In this document: positions 57,541 to 64,000 of the stretch, one piece after another
How positions within the stretch are numbered: position 1 is the stretch's first letter
Layout of the letters: every line of letters starts with the position of its first letter
Assembly: GCF_014646335.1 (NCBI RefSeq)
Contig: NZ_BMNG01000016.1
Coordinates: 124,001-188,000 of the forward strand
Direction: 5' to 3'
Length of the DNA stretch: 64,000 nt
Source of the DNA: Streptomyces lasiicapitis
GTDB taxonomy: Bacteria; Actinomycetota; Actinomycetes; Streptomycetales; Streptomycetaceae
Notes under the pieces: model-generated
Told to the model about the DNA's origin: nothing
The model's database searches: none
The model's input: the letters and a program-made list of their open reading frames with translations, nothing else
Translations under genes and position numbers: made by a program

Positions 57541-58683
57541 ATGAAGCTTTCCACGGGACGGCGCGTCGTCGCGGCACTGACCGCGGCCTTGCTGATCGCC
57601 GGCGTCACCACCGCGTGCGGTGGTGACGAGGACGCGAAAGAGAAGGTCATCCCGGTAGCGGCCGGAGCACTGGGGCCGGACCCGTTCTTCCGGGGAACCA
57701 TAGGCCACGACCGGCAGGGTCTGACACCGCAGTCCGGCGGCGGCGTACGCACCGGTGACACCCCGGGGCTCTACGGCGGGACGCTCAACAAGAGCAGCTG
57801 CGACAAGGCCGCGCTGGTCGACTTCCTGACGGATGCGCGCAACACGAAGAAGGCGGCGGCGTGGTCGAAGGCGCGTGGCATCGGCGTCAAGGGCATCGGG
57901 CGCTATGTCCGGGGCCTGACACCCGTCCTGCTGCGCACCGACACGCTGGTCAAGAACCATGGCTTCCGCAAGGGGGTGGCCACGGTCTTCGAGTCTCTCC
58001 TCGAAGCGGGCATCGCGGTGCTCCTCGACCGGTTCGGCCAGCCAGTGGTCAAGTGCAACTGCGGCAACCCCCTCGCGCCGCCCTCGCTGAGTCCCGGCGA
58101 CATCGATCCGGGCAGCATCCCGGATCCGGACTGGCGCGATCGGTATGACCGGGACAAGACCACGACTGTCAAGCCCGGCACGAAGCCCAAGCGCATCGGC
58201 AGGTTCCGGCTGCTCGACCTCGACAGCGGCAAGGGCATCGGACGCACGGCGGGCACGAAGGCGACGCAGGACGTCCGGCTGCCCGCACCGCCGCCGCTGC
58301 CGCCGCCGGCCCGGTCCGAGACCGGCACGCCCGCGCCGTCGAGCACCGCGCCCGCGCGCTCCGGAATCGTCGGCACCTGGGAGCTCGCCGGAGAGCGGGT
58401 GCGAGTCGAGGAGCGCGGACCGGACGCGTTCACCGGCCGGACCACTGCCGAGAACGAGGTCGGCACCGGGGGCTGCGTCATCGAAGTGGGCCGTGAGATC
58501 TGGAAGGTGAACGGCAGCGGACCGCGCTACACGGGCACCGTGCTCTCGCTCGACCCGCGGACCTGCCAGGACACAGAACACATCGACGCCACCTGGGAAC
58601 TGACCGGCACGGACACGCTCAAGGTGTGTGCGAGTGTCGCGCAGCAGCAAGGGTGCAACACCCTTTCCCGGGTGACGGAGTAG
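57541..58683 (+). CDS. DUF6777-domain lipoprotein
   Basis: The 380-residue precursor has a lipoprotein signal (LLIAGVTTACGG with the lipidated Cys). It then has the DUF6777 landmarks: VIPVAAGALGPDPFF, GDTPGLYGGTLNKSSCD, GLTPVLLRTDTLVKNHGFRK, SLLEAGIAVLLDRFGQP and VVKCNCGNPLAPP. A Pro-rich linker and a C-terminal beta domain with Cys residues (GTWELAGERVRVEE) follow. The function is unknown; it is displayed on the outer face of the membrane. AGGGGGGAC precedes the ATG. Confidence 0.85.
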   Translation: MKLSTGRRVVAALTAALLIAGVTTACGGDEDAKEKVIPVAAGALGPDPFFRGTIGHDRQGLTPQSGGGVRTGDTPGLYGGTLNKSSCDKAALVDFLTDARNTKKAAAWSKARGIGVKGIGRYVRGLTPVLLRTDTLVKNHGFRKGVATVFESLLEAGIAVLLDRFGQPVVKCNCGNPLAPPSLSPGDIDPGSIPDPDWRDRYDRDKTTTVKPGTKPKRIGRFRLLDLDSGKGIGRTAGTKATQDVRLPAPPPLPPPARSETGTPAPSSTAPARSGIVGTWELAGERVRVEERGPDAFTGRTTAENEVGTGGCVIEVGREIWKVNGSGPRYTGTVLSLDPRTCQDTEHIDATWELTGTDTLKVCASVAQQQGCNTLSRVTE

Positions 58684-58890
58684 GTCCAACGGCGACGGGC
58701 GGTCCTGTCATTCGCGCGCGGTGAACGCCCAAAGAGGGGCACAACAACCCAGGGAGAAGGCCACCCGCCACGACATGGGCAAAACCGCAAAACGGAGGCC
58801 GGGGGGTGATCCTTCACCAGCCACTCGGCCTTACCCCCGGCTCCGAGGCAACGGACTGGGTCCTCAGCCTCCACGGCTACTGGACACCCC

Positions 58891-59385
58891 CTAGGCGAAC
58901 CTCCTGCGCACGTCCGCCCGTTCGGCCAGGCGAGGTGGGAAGCCCGGCCCCATCCGGGGTCTGGTGTCCTCGGACGTCATCGGCTGCTTGCAGTGCGCGC
59001 ACACCACTTCGGGAGTGCCTTCGTGGCCGCACGGCTCGTGGTGGAAGACGACCGGTGGGCCGTCGTCGCCGCTGAGCCAGCGGTTGCCCCAGCTGTTCAT
59101 GGCGGCGAGGACACCGAAGAAGTCGTGTCCCTTCTCGGTGAGTACGTAGTCGTGGCGCACCGGTTCGCTCTGGTAGGGGCGCTTCTCCAGGAGGCCCTCG
59201 TCGACGAGGCGTCGCAGGCGGTCGGCGAGGGTGTTGCGCGCGATGCCGAGTTCCTGCTGGAAGGTGTCGAACCGCGTCACTCCGTAGAAGGCTTCGCGCA
59301 GCACGAGTGGCGTCCACCAGTCGCCGAGCAGATCCATGGTGCGCGCGATGGAGCAGGGCCAGTTGGCAAAGGATGTCCGCCTCAT
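58891..59385 (-). CDS. HxlR-family regulator
   Basis: The 164-residue winged-helix protein has the HxlR pattern: CSIARTMDLLGDWWTPLVLR with a Cys near residue 11, GVTRFDTFQQELGIARNTLA, DRLRRLVDEGLLEKRPYQSE and the wing region RHDYVLTEKGHDFFGVL. The C-terminal part has a Cys cluster (HEPCGHEGTPEVVCAHCKQP) that may bind zinc or sense redox state. No enzyme target is adjacent. Confidence 0.9.
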   Translation of the reverse strand: MRRTSFANWPCSIARTMDLLGDWWTPLVLREAFYGVTRFDTFQQELGIARNTLADRLRRLVDEGLLEKRPYQSEPVRHDYVLTEKGHDFFGVLAAMNSWGNRWLSGDDGPPVVFHHEPCGHEGTPEVVCAHCKQPMTSEDTRPRMGPGFPPRLAERADVRRRFA

Positions 59386-59476
59386 GGAGTCAGCATAAGA
59401 AGGGTTCGCGCATGCGTACGCCCTCCGGTGCGCACCGGACGCACTCCGTGCACCCGGCCGTGCGTCGCCGCGGGGC

Positions 59477-60109
59477 TCAACCGCCTTCCGTGAGGCGCTC
59501 CTTGGCGCGCCGGTGGCCCGCCACCCGCTCGCGCGTCGCGCACCGCGGTGAGCAGTAGCGACGCGGCGTACCGCTGCCGCCGGTGACGTACACGTTGGCG
59601 CAGCTCGGTGAGGCGCACAGGCCGCCGGGGGGCCTCTGCCGGTCCCAGACGAGGACGGCGAGGGCCATGCAGGACGACGCGAGGAACCACTCCGCCCACG
59701 GCGCGTCGTCGTGGCCGTCCAGGTGGATGTGCCAGGGGGTGCCGCCGCCGTGCGCGGTGAGCCGGACCGGGCCGCAGCCGTCGGCCAGGAGCCGGTTCAG
59801 GCGTGCCGCCGCCGCGTCGGTGTCGGCGGCGGCGAAGACCTCGCGCAGCAGCGCCGCGACCGCGCGCATCTCCGTCACGTCGGCGGCGGACACGTCCAGG
59901 GGGTCCTTCTCGCCGTACTCGCGCAGGACGGCTTCGACGGTGCTGATCACGGTGTTCGCGGCGGGTGCGGGCTCTTCGGCGCCGAGGGCGCTGGATGCGC
60001 TGAGGGCGTTGACGAGCGCCGCGGTGCGCTGGGCGGACCGGAGGACGGAGTGACGGGTGGACCACTCGTCCTTGGCAGGCGTCGCGCCTTCGTCGTTCGG
60101 CTTCTTCAC
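59477..60109 (-). CDS. CGNR zinc-finger regulator
   Basis: The 210-residue protein has an N-terminal helical domain (ABATE-like, HSVLRSAQRTAALVNALSAS). The C-terminal CGNR finger is CASPSCANVYVTGGSGTPRR followed by YCSPRCATRERVAGHR. It acts as a DNA-binding repressor in most described cases. I chose the GTG at 60109 because GATACC at -10 distance precedes it and it avoids the divergent MFS start; an ATG at 60175 would overlap that gene and add 22 residues, including a TTA Leu codon. Confidence 0.85.
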   Translation of the reverse strand: MKKPNDEGATPAKDEWSTRHSVLRSAQRTAALVNALSASSALGAEEPAPAANTVISTVEAVLREYGEKDPLDVSAADVTEMRAVAALLREVFAAADTDAAAARLNRLLADGCGPVRLTAHGGGTPWHIHLDGHDDAPWAEWFLASSCMALAVLVWDRQRPPGGLCASPSCANVYVTGGSGTPRRYCSPRCATRERVAGHRRAKERLTEGG

Positions 60110-60150
60110 GAAGGCGAGGGTATCGCCGTAACGCCTATGGTTCGCCTGCC

Positions 60151-60165
60151 CGTTACCTTGTAACG
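60151..60165. promoter_or_regulatory. CGTTAC-CTT-GTAACG operator in the CGNR/MFS promoter
   Basis: A perfect 15-bp palindrome between the divergent CGNR and MFS genes. Further half-sites of the same form (GTAACGCC near 60130, GCGTTACGG near 60184) flank it. TAACGT (60161-60166) inside could be the -10 of the MFS promoter. Confidence 0.6.
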
Positions 60166-60173
60166 TGCTGCGC

Positions 60174-61400
60174 ATGTTAAAGCGTTACGGGATGGCGTCG
60201 TACCTCATGGCAGCCACGGCCGCACGTACCGGTGACGAGATGTCAGGTCCCGCGCTGCTCCTGGTGGGCCTTTCGGTGACGGGGTCTCCGGCCACGGCGT
60301 CGGCGCTCCTGTCGGGGATCACCGTCTCGGCGGCCGTGGGCGGGCCGGTCTTCGGGGCGATGCTCGACAGGGCGGCGCGTCCGGGGCGGCTGCTCGCGGG
60401 TGCGCTGGCCGCGTACTGCCTCGCACTGCTGGTCATCCTGTTGAGCCTCGGACGCCTTCCGCTGCCGTTCGTCCTCGCCACGGCCGTGTGCGGCGGGCTG
60501 CTGGGGCCCGCGCTCGCCGGCGGGTGGACCTCGCAAGTCCCGCGCGTGGCCGCCCCCGAGGGCCTGCCGCGCGCCAACGCGCTCGACGCGCTGACGTACA
60601 ACTTCGCGAGTCTGGCGGGTCCCGCGCTGGCGGGCGCGGTCGCGATGGTGTCCGGCGCTTCGGCGAGCGTCGTCGTGTCCCTCGCCCTGATCGCCCTCGC
60701 GCTGCCGACGGCGTGGACGCTGCCGCGGAACCCCAAGGCGGCCCCGCGCGGGGCCTCCCGTCCGGTCGTCGCCGACCTGGCGTCCGGCTTCCGCGCCATC
60801 GGCCGCACCCGGCCCCTCGCCCGCGCGACCCTGACGTCCGTCCTCTCGTACGTCGGCGTCGGGATGCTGGTGGCCTGCACTCCCCTGCTCGGCGAACAGG
60901 CCCTCGGCGCCACCGGATCGGGGACGTTCCTGCTGGCCACCCTCGCCGCCGCGTCCCTCGCCGCGAACGCCCTGCTGGCACGGCGACCCGGCCTGCTGCG
61001 GCCCGACGCGACGATCCTGGGCAGCACCCTCGCGCTCACCGTCGCCCTGCTCCTCTCCGCGACCGTGTCGCCCGTCGCGCTCTTCGTGGCGATGGCGGTC
61101 GCGGGGGCCGGGACGGGCCCGCAGCTCACGGCGCTCTTCGCCGTACGTCACCGGGAGGCGCCCGAGCGTCTGCGCGGCCAGATCTTCACCACCGGGGCCA
61201 GCCTGAAGATCACCGGGTTCGCGATCGGCGCGGGCATCGGCGGCCCGATCGCCACGTGGTCGCTCTCCGGCTCACTCGTCACGGCGGCGGGCTTCGAAGT
61301 CCTCGCGGCACTGGCCTTCTGGGCACTCAGTACGGCCCCCACTCGCGCGCAAAAGAAACACACGCATCGCCCCACCCAGGAAACCCGCACGTCACCCTGA
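60174..61400 (+). CDS. MFS transporter with TTA second codon
   Basis: The 408-residue transporter has about twelve helices, with KRYGMASYLMAATAARTGDE in the first and AGGWTSQVPRVAAPEGLPRA and NALDALTYNFASLAGPALAG in the middle. It resembles DHA3-type exporters. The second codon from the ATG at 60174 is TTA, rare in Streptomyces and usually read by the bldA tRNA, so translation may be developmentally timed. An in-frame GTG three codons earlier would place the TTA at codon five. The likely regulator is the divergent CGNR protein. Confidence 0.9.
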   Translation: MLKRYGMASYLMAATAARTGDEMSGPALLLVGLSVTGSPATASALLSGITVSAAVGGPVFGAMLDRAARPGRLLAGALAAYCLALLVILLSLGRLPLPFVLATAVCGGLLGPALAGGWTSQVPRVAAPEGLPRANALDALTYNFASLAGPALAGAVAMVSGASASVVVSLALIALALPTAWTLPRNPKAAPRGASRPVVADLASGFRAIGRTRPLARATLTSVLSYVGVGMLVACTPLLGEQALGATGSGTFLLATLAAASLAANALLARRPGLLRPDATILGSTLALTVALLLSATVSPVALFVAMAVAGAGTGPQLTALFAVRHREAPERLRGQIFTTGASLKITGFAIGAGIGGPIATWSLSGSLVTAAGFEVLAALAFWALSTAPTRAQKKHTHRPTQETRTSP

Positions 61401-61573
61401 CGCGCCGTCATCACACGGCTCCCACGCGCACGTACGGCCGTAACGTCCTGGTTCGTCCCGGGCGTCCTGCGACGTCCCGTGGCGCCCCCTGAGCGTCCCG
61501 TCGTGAGCGTGCCGTTGCGAACCGTGCCTCCCCCGTCGCGGGCGCCCCACCAGCCTCCCGGAAGAGAGCTTCT

Positions 61574-62128
61574 GTGCCCGTGCCCCCGTTCCTGCGCCGC
61601 CTCGTCGTCCTCGCACTCCTGCCCCTCCTGACCGCCCTCGTCGGCGCGCTGCTGACCCCGGCGCACGCGGACACCGCGCTCCCGGCCGACCGGTCCGCCG
61701 CCGTCAGCGCGCTGTCCACGACGGCCGACGAGCCGTGCACCAGTCCGGAACCCGTCGTCTGCGCCATCCGGAAGATGACGCCCGAGCAGCGCGCGGAGGC
61801 GCGGGAGATCCGCATCCGCTACCTGCAACTGCTCGACCACATGGAGGATGTCGCCGACGAGATGCGCGCCGAGGGGCGCTCCGACGAGGAGATCGCCCGG
61901 CGCCTGGTCGACATGCGCAACGAGGCCAAGGACATCACGCGGGCCGGCATGTCCCCGGAGGCGGTGAAGGAGCTGGAAGCACGCAACATGAAGAAGTACG
62001 GCAACCCGCTGGGCCCGACGGCCGACCAGCAGTTCGCCAGGTACGGGAGCTGGGCGGCCGTGATCGCGGCGGCGACGCGCAGCAGCGCGGCCGTCGACCA
62101 GGAGCTCGGACTGGAGCGCCGCCGCTGA
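61574..62128 (+). CDS. Small secreted protein, possible effector
   Basis: The 184-residue precursor has a strong signal peptide (RRLVVLALLPLLTALVGALL, cut near AHA). Mature residues include a helical region (PEQRAEAREIRIRYLQLLDH) and a C-terminal block with NMKKYGNPLGPTADQQFARY and GSWAAVIAAATRSSAAVD. That block resembles C-terminal domains seen in secreted polymorphic proteins, but I cannot name a family. It starts with GTG at 61574, preceded by GGAAGAGAG. Its stop overlaps the next gene's ATG by one base (TGATG). Confidence 0.65.
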   Translation: MPVPPFLRRLVVLALLPLLTALVGALLTPAHADTALPADRSAAVSALSTTADEPCTSPEPVVCAIRKMTPEQRAEAREIRIRYLQLLDHMEDVADEMRAEGRSDEEIARRLVDMRNEAKDITRAGMSPEAVKELEARNMKKYGNPLGPTADQQFARYGSWAAVIAAATRSSAAVDQELGLERRR

Positions 62129-62631
62129 TGCCTGCCATAGGGAAGCCCACCGCACCGCCGTCCGCGGTGGTGCTGCAGGACTACGACCGGCACGGCCGCG
62201 TGTGGTCGCTGGACACCGCGACCGGCCTGCTCACACCCGGATCCGGCCGCTGCCACGGGTTCGTCCACCTCACGGACGCCGCCAGGGGCGGACACGCTCC
62301 GGTCGCGGCCGCCCTGTACGCCAAGGGGTCCGGCACCACCACACTCTGGCTGCAGTTCGGCCCGCAGTCGTGGGACTGCTCCTCGGTCGCCGTGCGGCAG
62401 GCGTCCGAGCCGGACGGGCACCGGCTGTTCACAGTGTTCGGGGCACGCGGCCCGGAGCTGGAACTGCGCTACCCGGCCCCGGATCCGGGGCCCGCCGACC
62501 CGACGTACGACTGGATCGACACCGTCGCGGACGACTTCTTCCTGTGGGCCGCGGAGCGCCTCACCGATGACGCCGAGGGCGCCAGGGAAGCCCTGACGGA
62601 GCACTTCGGCACGGGCTTCCTGCCTGCGTGA
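62128..62631 (+). CDS. Cytosolic partner of the secreted protein (immunity-like)
   Basis: The 167-residue acidic protein has no signal peptide and is predicted to be mixed alpha/beta (VVLQDYDRHGRVWSLDTATG, GTTTLWLQFGPQSWDCSSVA, YDWIDTVADDFFLWAAERLT). I do not recognise a domain. Its ATG overlaps the stop of the secreted gene, so the two are made together. The geometry of a secreted protein with an overlapping small acidic cytosolic partner fits toxin-immunity pairs; this is inference only. Confidence 0.6.
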   Translation: MPAIGKPTAPPSAVVLQDYDRHGRVWSLDTATGLLTPGSGRCHGFVHLTDAARGGHAPVAAALYAKGSGTTTLWLQFGPQSWDCSSVAVRQASEPDGHRLFTVFGARGPELELRYPAPDPGPADPTYDWIDTVADDFFLWAAERLTDDAEGAREALTEHFGTGFLPA

Positions 62632-62863
62632 AGCCGGAGAGTTCATCGCGGGCCGGCTCGACGCGCCGTGGGGACGTCGCAGAGCCATGGCCATCGCTGG
62701 CGAGGCTCTGCTCACCTTCACGCCCTCGCCTACGCCACGGACCTCAGCACCACGTGACAGACGTGGATGGTGGCCGCGCTGGGCACGAGACACCCAGGGG
62801 CGGAACCAGTTCCGCAAGCAAGAGCGGCGGTAGCGACGGTTACTGCGGCCAGAGGGATGTGCT

Positions 62864-63706
62864 GTGGAATCTTCAAGAGTTCCCTGGCGGGCACGGGCCG
62901 GTACTGACGGCGGCACCGTCGGCTGGCAGTTCCAGCAGCCCGGCCTGGCGCCGAGAGCCGTTCCGTTCGGCCTTGTCGCCGTGGTGGCCACGGTCAGTGT
63001 CCTGGTGCCGGGCGGTGACGTGCGCTCCTGGGTGGAGTACGCGGCGAGTGCCGCCCTCTTGCTCGCGTGCGCCGGAGCCTTCCTTCTGCCCTGGCAGCGG
63101 CTGCCGGCGTGGGCCCCGGTTCTGGTGCCGCTGCTCTACGCCGGTTCCGTCCTGGAACTGATGCTGGCGTCGGGCACGGCATCCGGCGTGGGGCTTGTGG
63201 CGCTGGCCCCGCTGATCTGGTCGGTGCTCTACCACCGCCGGTGGGAGTCGGCGTGCGTGGTGGTAGCGGTGGTGTCCGTCCAGGCGGTGACATCCCTCGC
63301 TCAGGCCGTGCCCGGTGCCGTCATCGCCAGGCGCGTCGTGCTCTGGAGCGCCCTCAGCGCGATGATCGCGGTGGCCGCCCATGGCCTGCGGGACCGCATC
63401 CAGGCCTCGCTTGTGGCCAACGCCGCGTTGCAGGCGGAGGTTCGGCAGCTTTCCCTGGCGCGGGAGCGCGAACGTATCGCCGCTGATCTTCGTGAGAGCG
63501 TGGTCCGGAAGATCTTCGATGCCGGCCTTGACCTGCACGGCACGGCCACGATGATCGGCGAGGGGCCCGCGCGCAGACGCCTGTTGCACGGCGTGGCCGA
63601 GCTCGACGAGGTGATCCGGGCGCTGCGCGAGAGCGTGTTCGACCTGGGCCGCGACACCGACGCGGCGGCCGGCACCTCGGAGAAGCCCGAACCTCACGAG
63701 CACTGA
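62864..63706 (+). CDS. Histidine-kinase-like membrane protein without His and ATPase domain
   Basis: The 280-residue protein has five or six membrane helices (VPFGLVAVVATVSVLVPGGD to RRVVLWSALSAMIAVAAHGL). A coiled region resembling the DHp helices of NarL/DevS-type kinases follows. The first helix reads RERERIAADLRESVVRKIFD, where active kinases have DLHD with the phosphorylated His; here that residue is Arg. The matching second helix (ELDEVIRALRESVFDLG) is present, but the chain ends before an ATPase domain. It may be a degenerate sensor or a dominant partner. GAGGGA precedes the GTG start. Confidence 0.7.
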   Translation: MESSRVPWRARAGTDGGTVGWQFQQPGLAPRAVPFGLVAVVATVSVLVPGGDVRSWVEYAASAALLLACAGAFLLPWQRLPAWAPVLVPLLYAGSVLELMLASGTASGVGLVALAPLIWSVLYHRRWESACVVVAVVSVQAVTSLAQAVPGAVIARRVVLWSALSAMIAVAAHGLRDRIQASLVANAALQAEVRQLSLARERERIAADLRESVVRKIFDAGLDLHGTATMIGEGPARRRLLHGVAELDEVIRALRESVFDLGRDTDAAAGTSEKPEPHEH

Positions 63707-63737
63707 GTTGCGGTGGGCGCCGTGGGGGCGCTTCCCA

Positions 63738-63791
63738 TCGCCTGAAGCCCTCAGGCCGCCTGAAGCCCTCAGGTCACCCGAGGCCCTCAGG
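63738..63791. repeat. Three 18-bp tandem repeats at the TetR 3' end
   Basis: Units 63738-63755, 63756-63773 and 63774-63791 share CCTGAAGCCCTCAGG. Each can fold into a CCTGA/TCAGG hairpin. The last unit overlaps the stop codon (63787-63789) of the minus-strand TetR gene. They may act as a terminator cluster between convergent genes. Confidence 0.8.
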
Positions 63792-64000
63792 AGTCCTGCG
63801 GCAGGATCGCCCCCAGCAGGGCCCGCGCACACAGATCCCGCACCTGCGCGCGCGTCAACTCCCGCTCCGCCAGCCACTCCAGGCACACCGCGACCATGAA
63901 GGCCAGCCAGCCGCGCACCGCGAGCCGCACCGCGGGCAGCTCGGCCGTCAGGGGCGCGGTCTCGGGGTCCGCGGCCAGCGCCGCGAGGATCTGGCGCTCC
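63787..64000 (-). CDS. TetR-family regulator, C-terminal part (runs off right edge)
   Basis: An open frame enters at 64000 and stops at 63787, giving the last 70 residues: PAVRLAVRGWLAFMVAVCLE, WLAERELTRAQVRDLCARAL and LLGAILPQDS. The R-GW-x-x-F and the closing helix fit the ligand-binding domain of TetR proteins. The DNA-binding N-terminus lies beyond the window. No target can be assigned. Confidence 0.7.
   Translation of the reverse strand, partial: ERQILAALAADPETAPLTAELPAVRLAVRGWLAFMVAVCLEWLAERELTRAQVRDLCARALLGAILPQDS

Noticed and set aside
1..64000. tRNA, rRNA, CRISPR arrays, insertion sequences, integrases, replication origin
   Set aside because: I looked on both strands and found no matching structure, repeats or genes.

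Overview
The window is high-GC actinobacterial chromosome and almost certainly Streptomyces. Third codon positions are nearly all G/C, GTG and TTG starts are common, and several transcripts look leaderless. The families are typical of Streptomyces: DUF1707, TM2, ROK and DtxR regulators, mycothiol-dependent maleylpyruvate isomerase-like proteins, a CGNR zinc finger, DUF6777, F420-dependent oxidoreductases, a griseus-type trypsin and a CYP102-type P450. I see no tRNA, rRNA, CRISPR array, insertion sequence, integrase or phage gene. The mix of many regulators, exporters, secreted enzymes and decayed genes suggests an accessory or arm-proximal region rather than a housekeeping core.

Layout. 1-4.2 kb: a translationally coupled operon of a fatty acyl-AMP ligase and two acyl-CoA dehydrogenases running off the left edge, probably the lipid-starter part of a biosynthetic cluster. 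4.2-9.1 kb: small DUF1707 and TM2 membrane-associated proteins, a frameshifted TetR gene, a pair of small proteins and a secreted GH18 endoglycosidase. 9.4-16.5 kb: a TetR/NmrA divergent pair with operators, a secreted trypsin, a mycothiol-type isomerase, an ABC exporter, and an OhrR-like MarR regulator divergent from a haloperoxidase-like hydrolase. 16.6-22.9 kb: a complete ROK-regulated sugar-uptake operon (binding protein, two permeases, GH1 beta-glucosidase) closed by a 23-bp terminator hairpin.

23-27.7 kb: a secreted I36-like protein, then a MocR regulator and a class V aminotransferase whose start codons overlap on opposite strands, with a coupled MFS exporter. 27.7-33.3 kb: a STAS protein, a double GNAT, a MerR-controlled operon (DsbA-like, deaminase, two SMR subunits), a membrane protein and the remains of a large LuxR regulator. 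33.5-39.6 kb: a self-sufficient P450-reductase fusion with an alcohol dehydrogenase and a DUF817 protein, divergent from a PAS-LuxR regulator. 39.8-48.9 kb: divergent regulator-enzyme pairs (ArsR/S41 peptidase, GntR/PEBP), a DtxR regulator, MurJ, and redox enzymes.

49-64 kb: an MFS exporter, then an accessory methionyl-tRNA synthetase. The synthetase is preceded by a 17-codon leader peptide containing two adjacent Met codons and a set of mutually exclusive hairpins, the clearest unusual system in the window. Next come F420/SRPBCC genes, a class-C serine hydrolase, a DUF6777 lipoprotein, HxlR and CGNR regulators, an MFS protein with a TTA second codon, a small secreted protein with an overlapping cytosolic partner, a histidine-kinase-like protein lacking its histidine and ATPase domain, and the end of a TetR gene.

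Recurring theme: regulator and target are divergent with a readable palindrome between them (10.2, 15.6, 18.0, 31.3, 38.9, 41.2, 43.0, 47.1 and 60.2 kb). Gene decay is also frequent (6.1-6.7, 31.8-32.1, 33.0-33.3, 40.5 and 56.8-57.3 kb).
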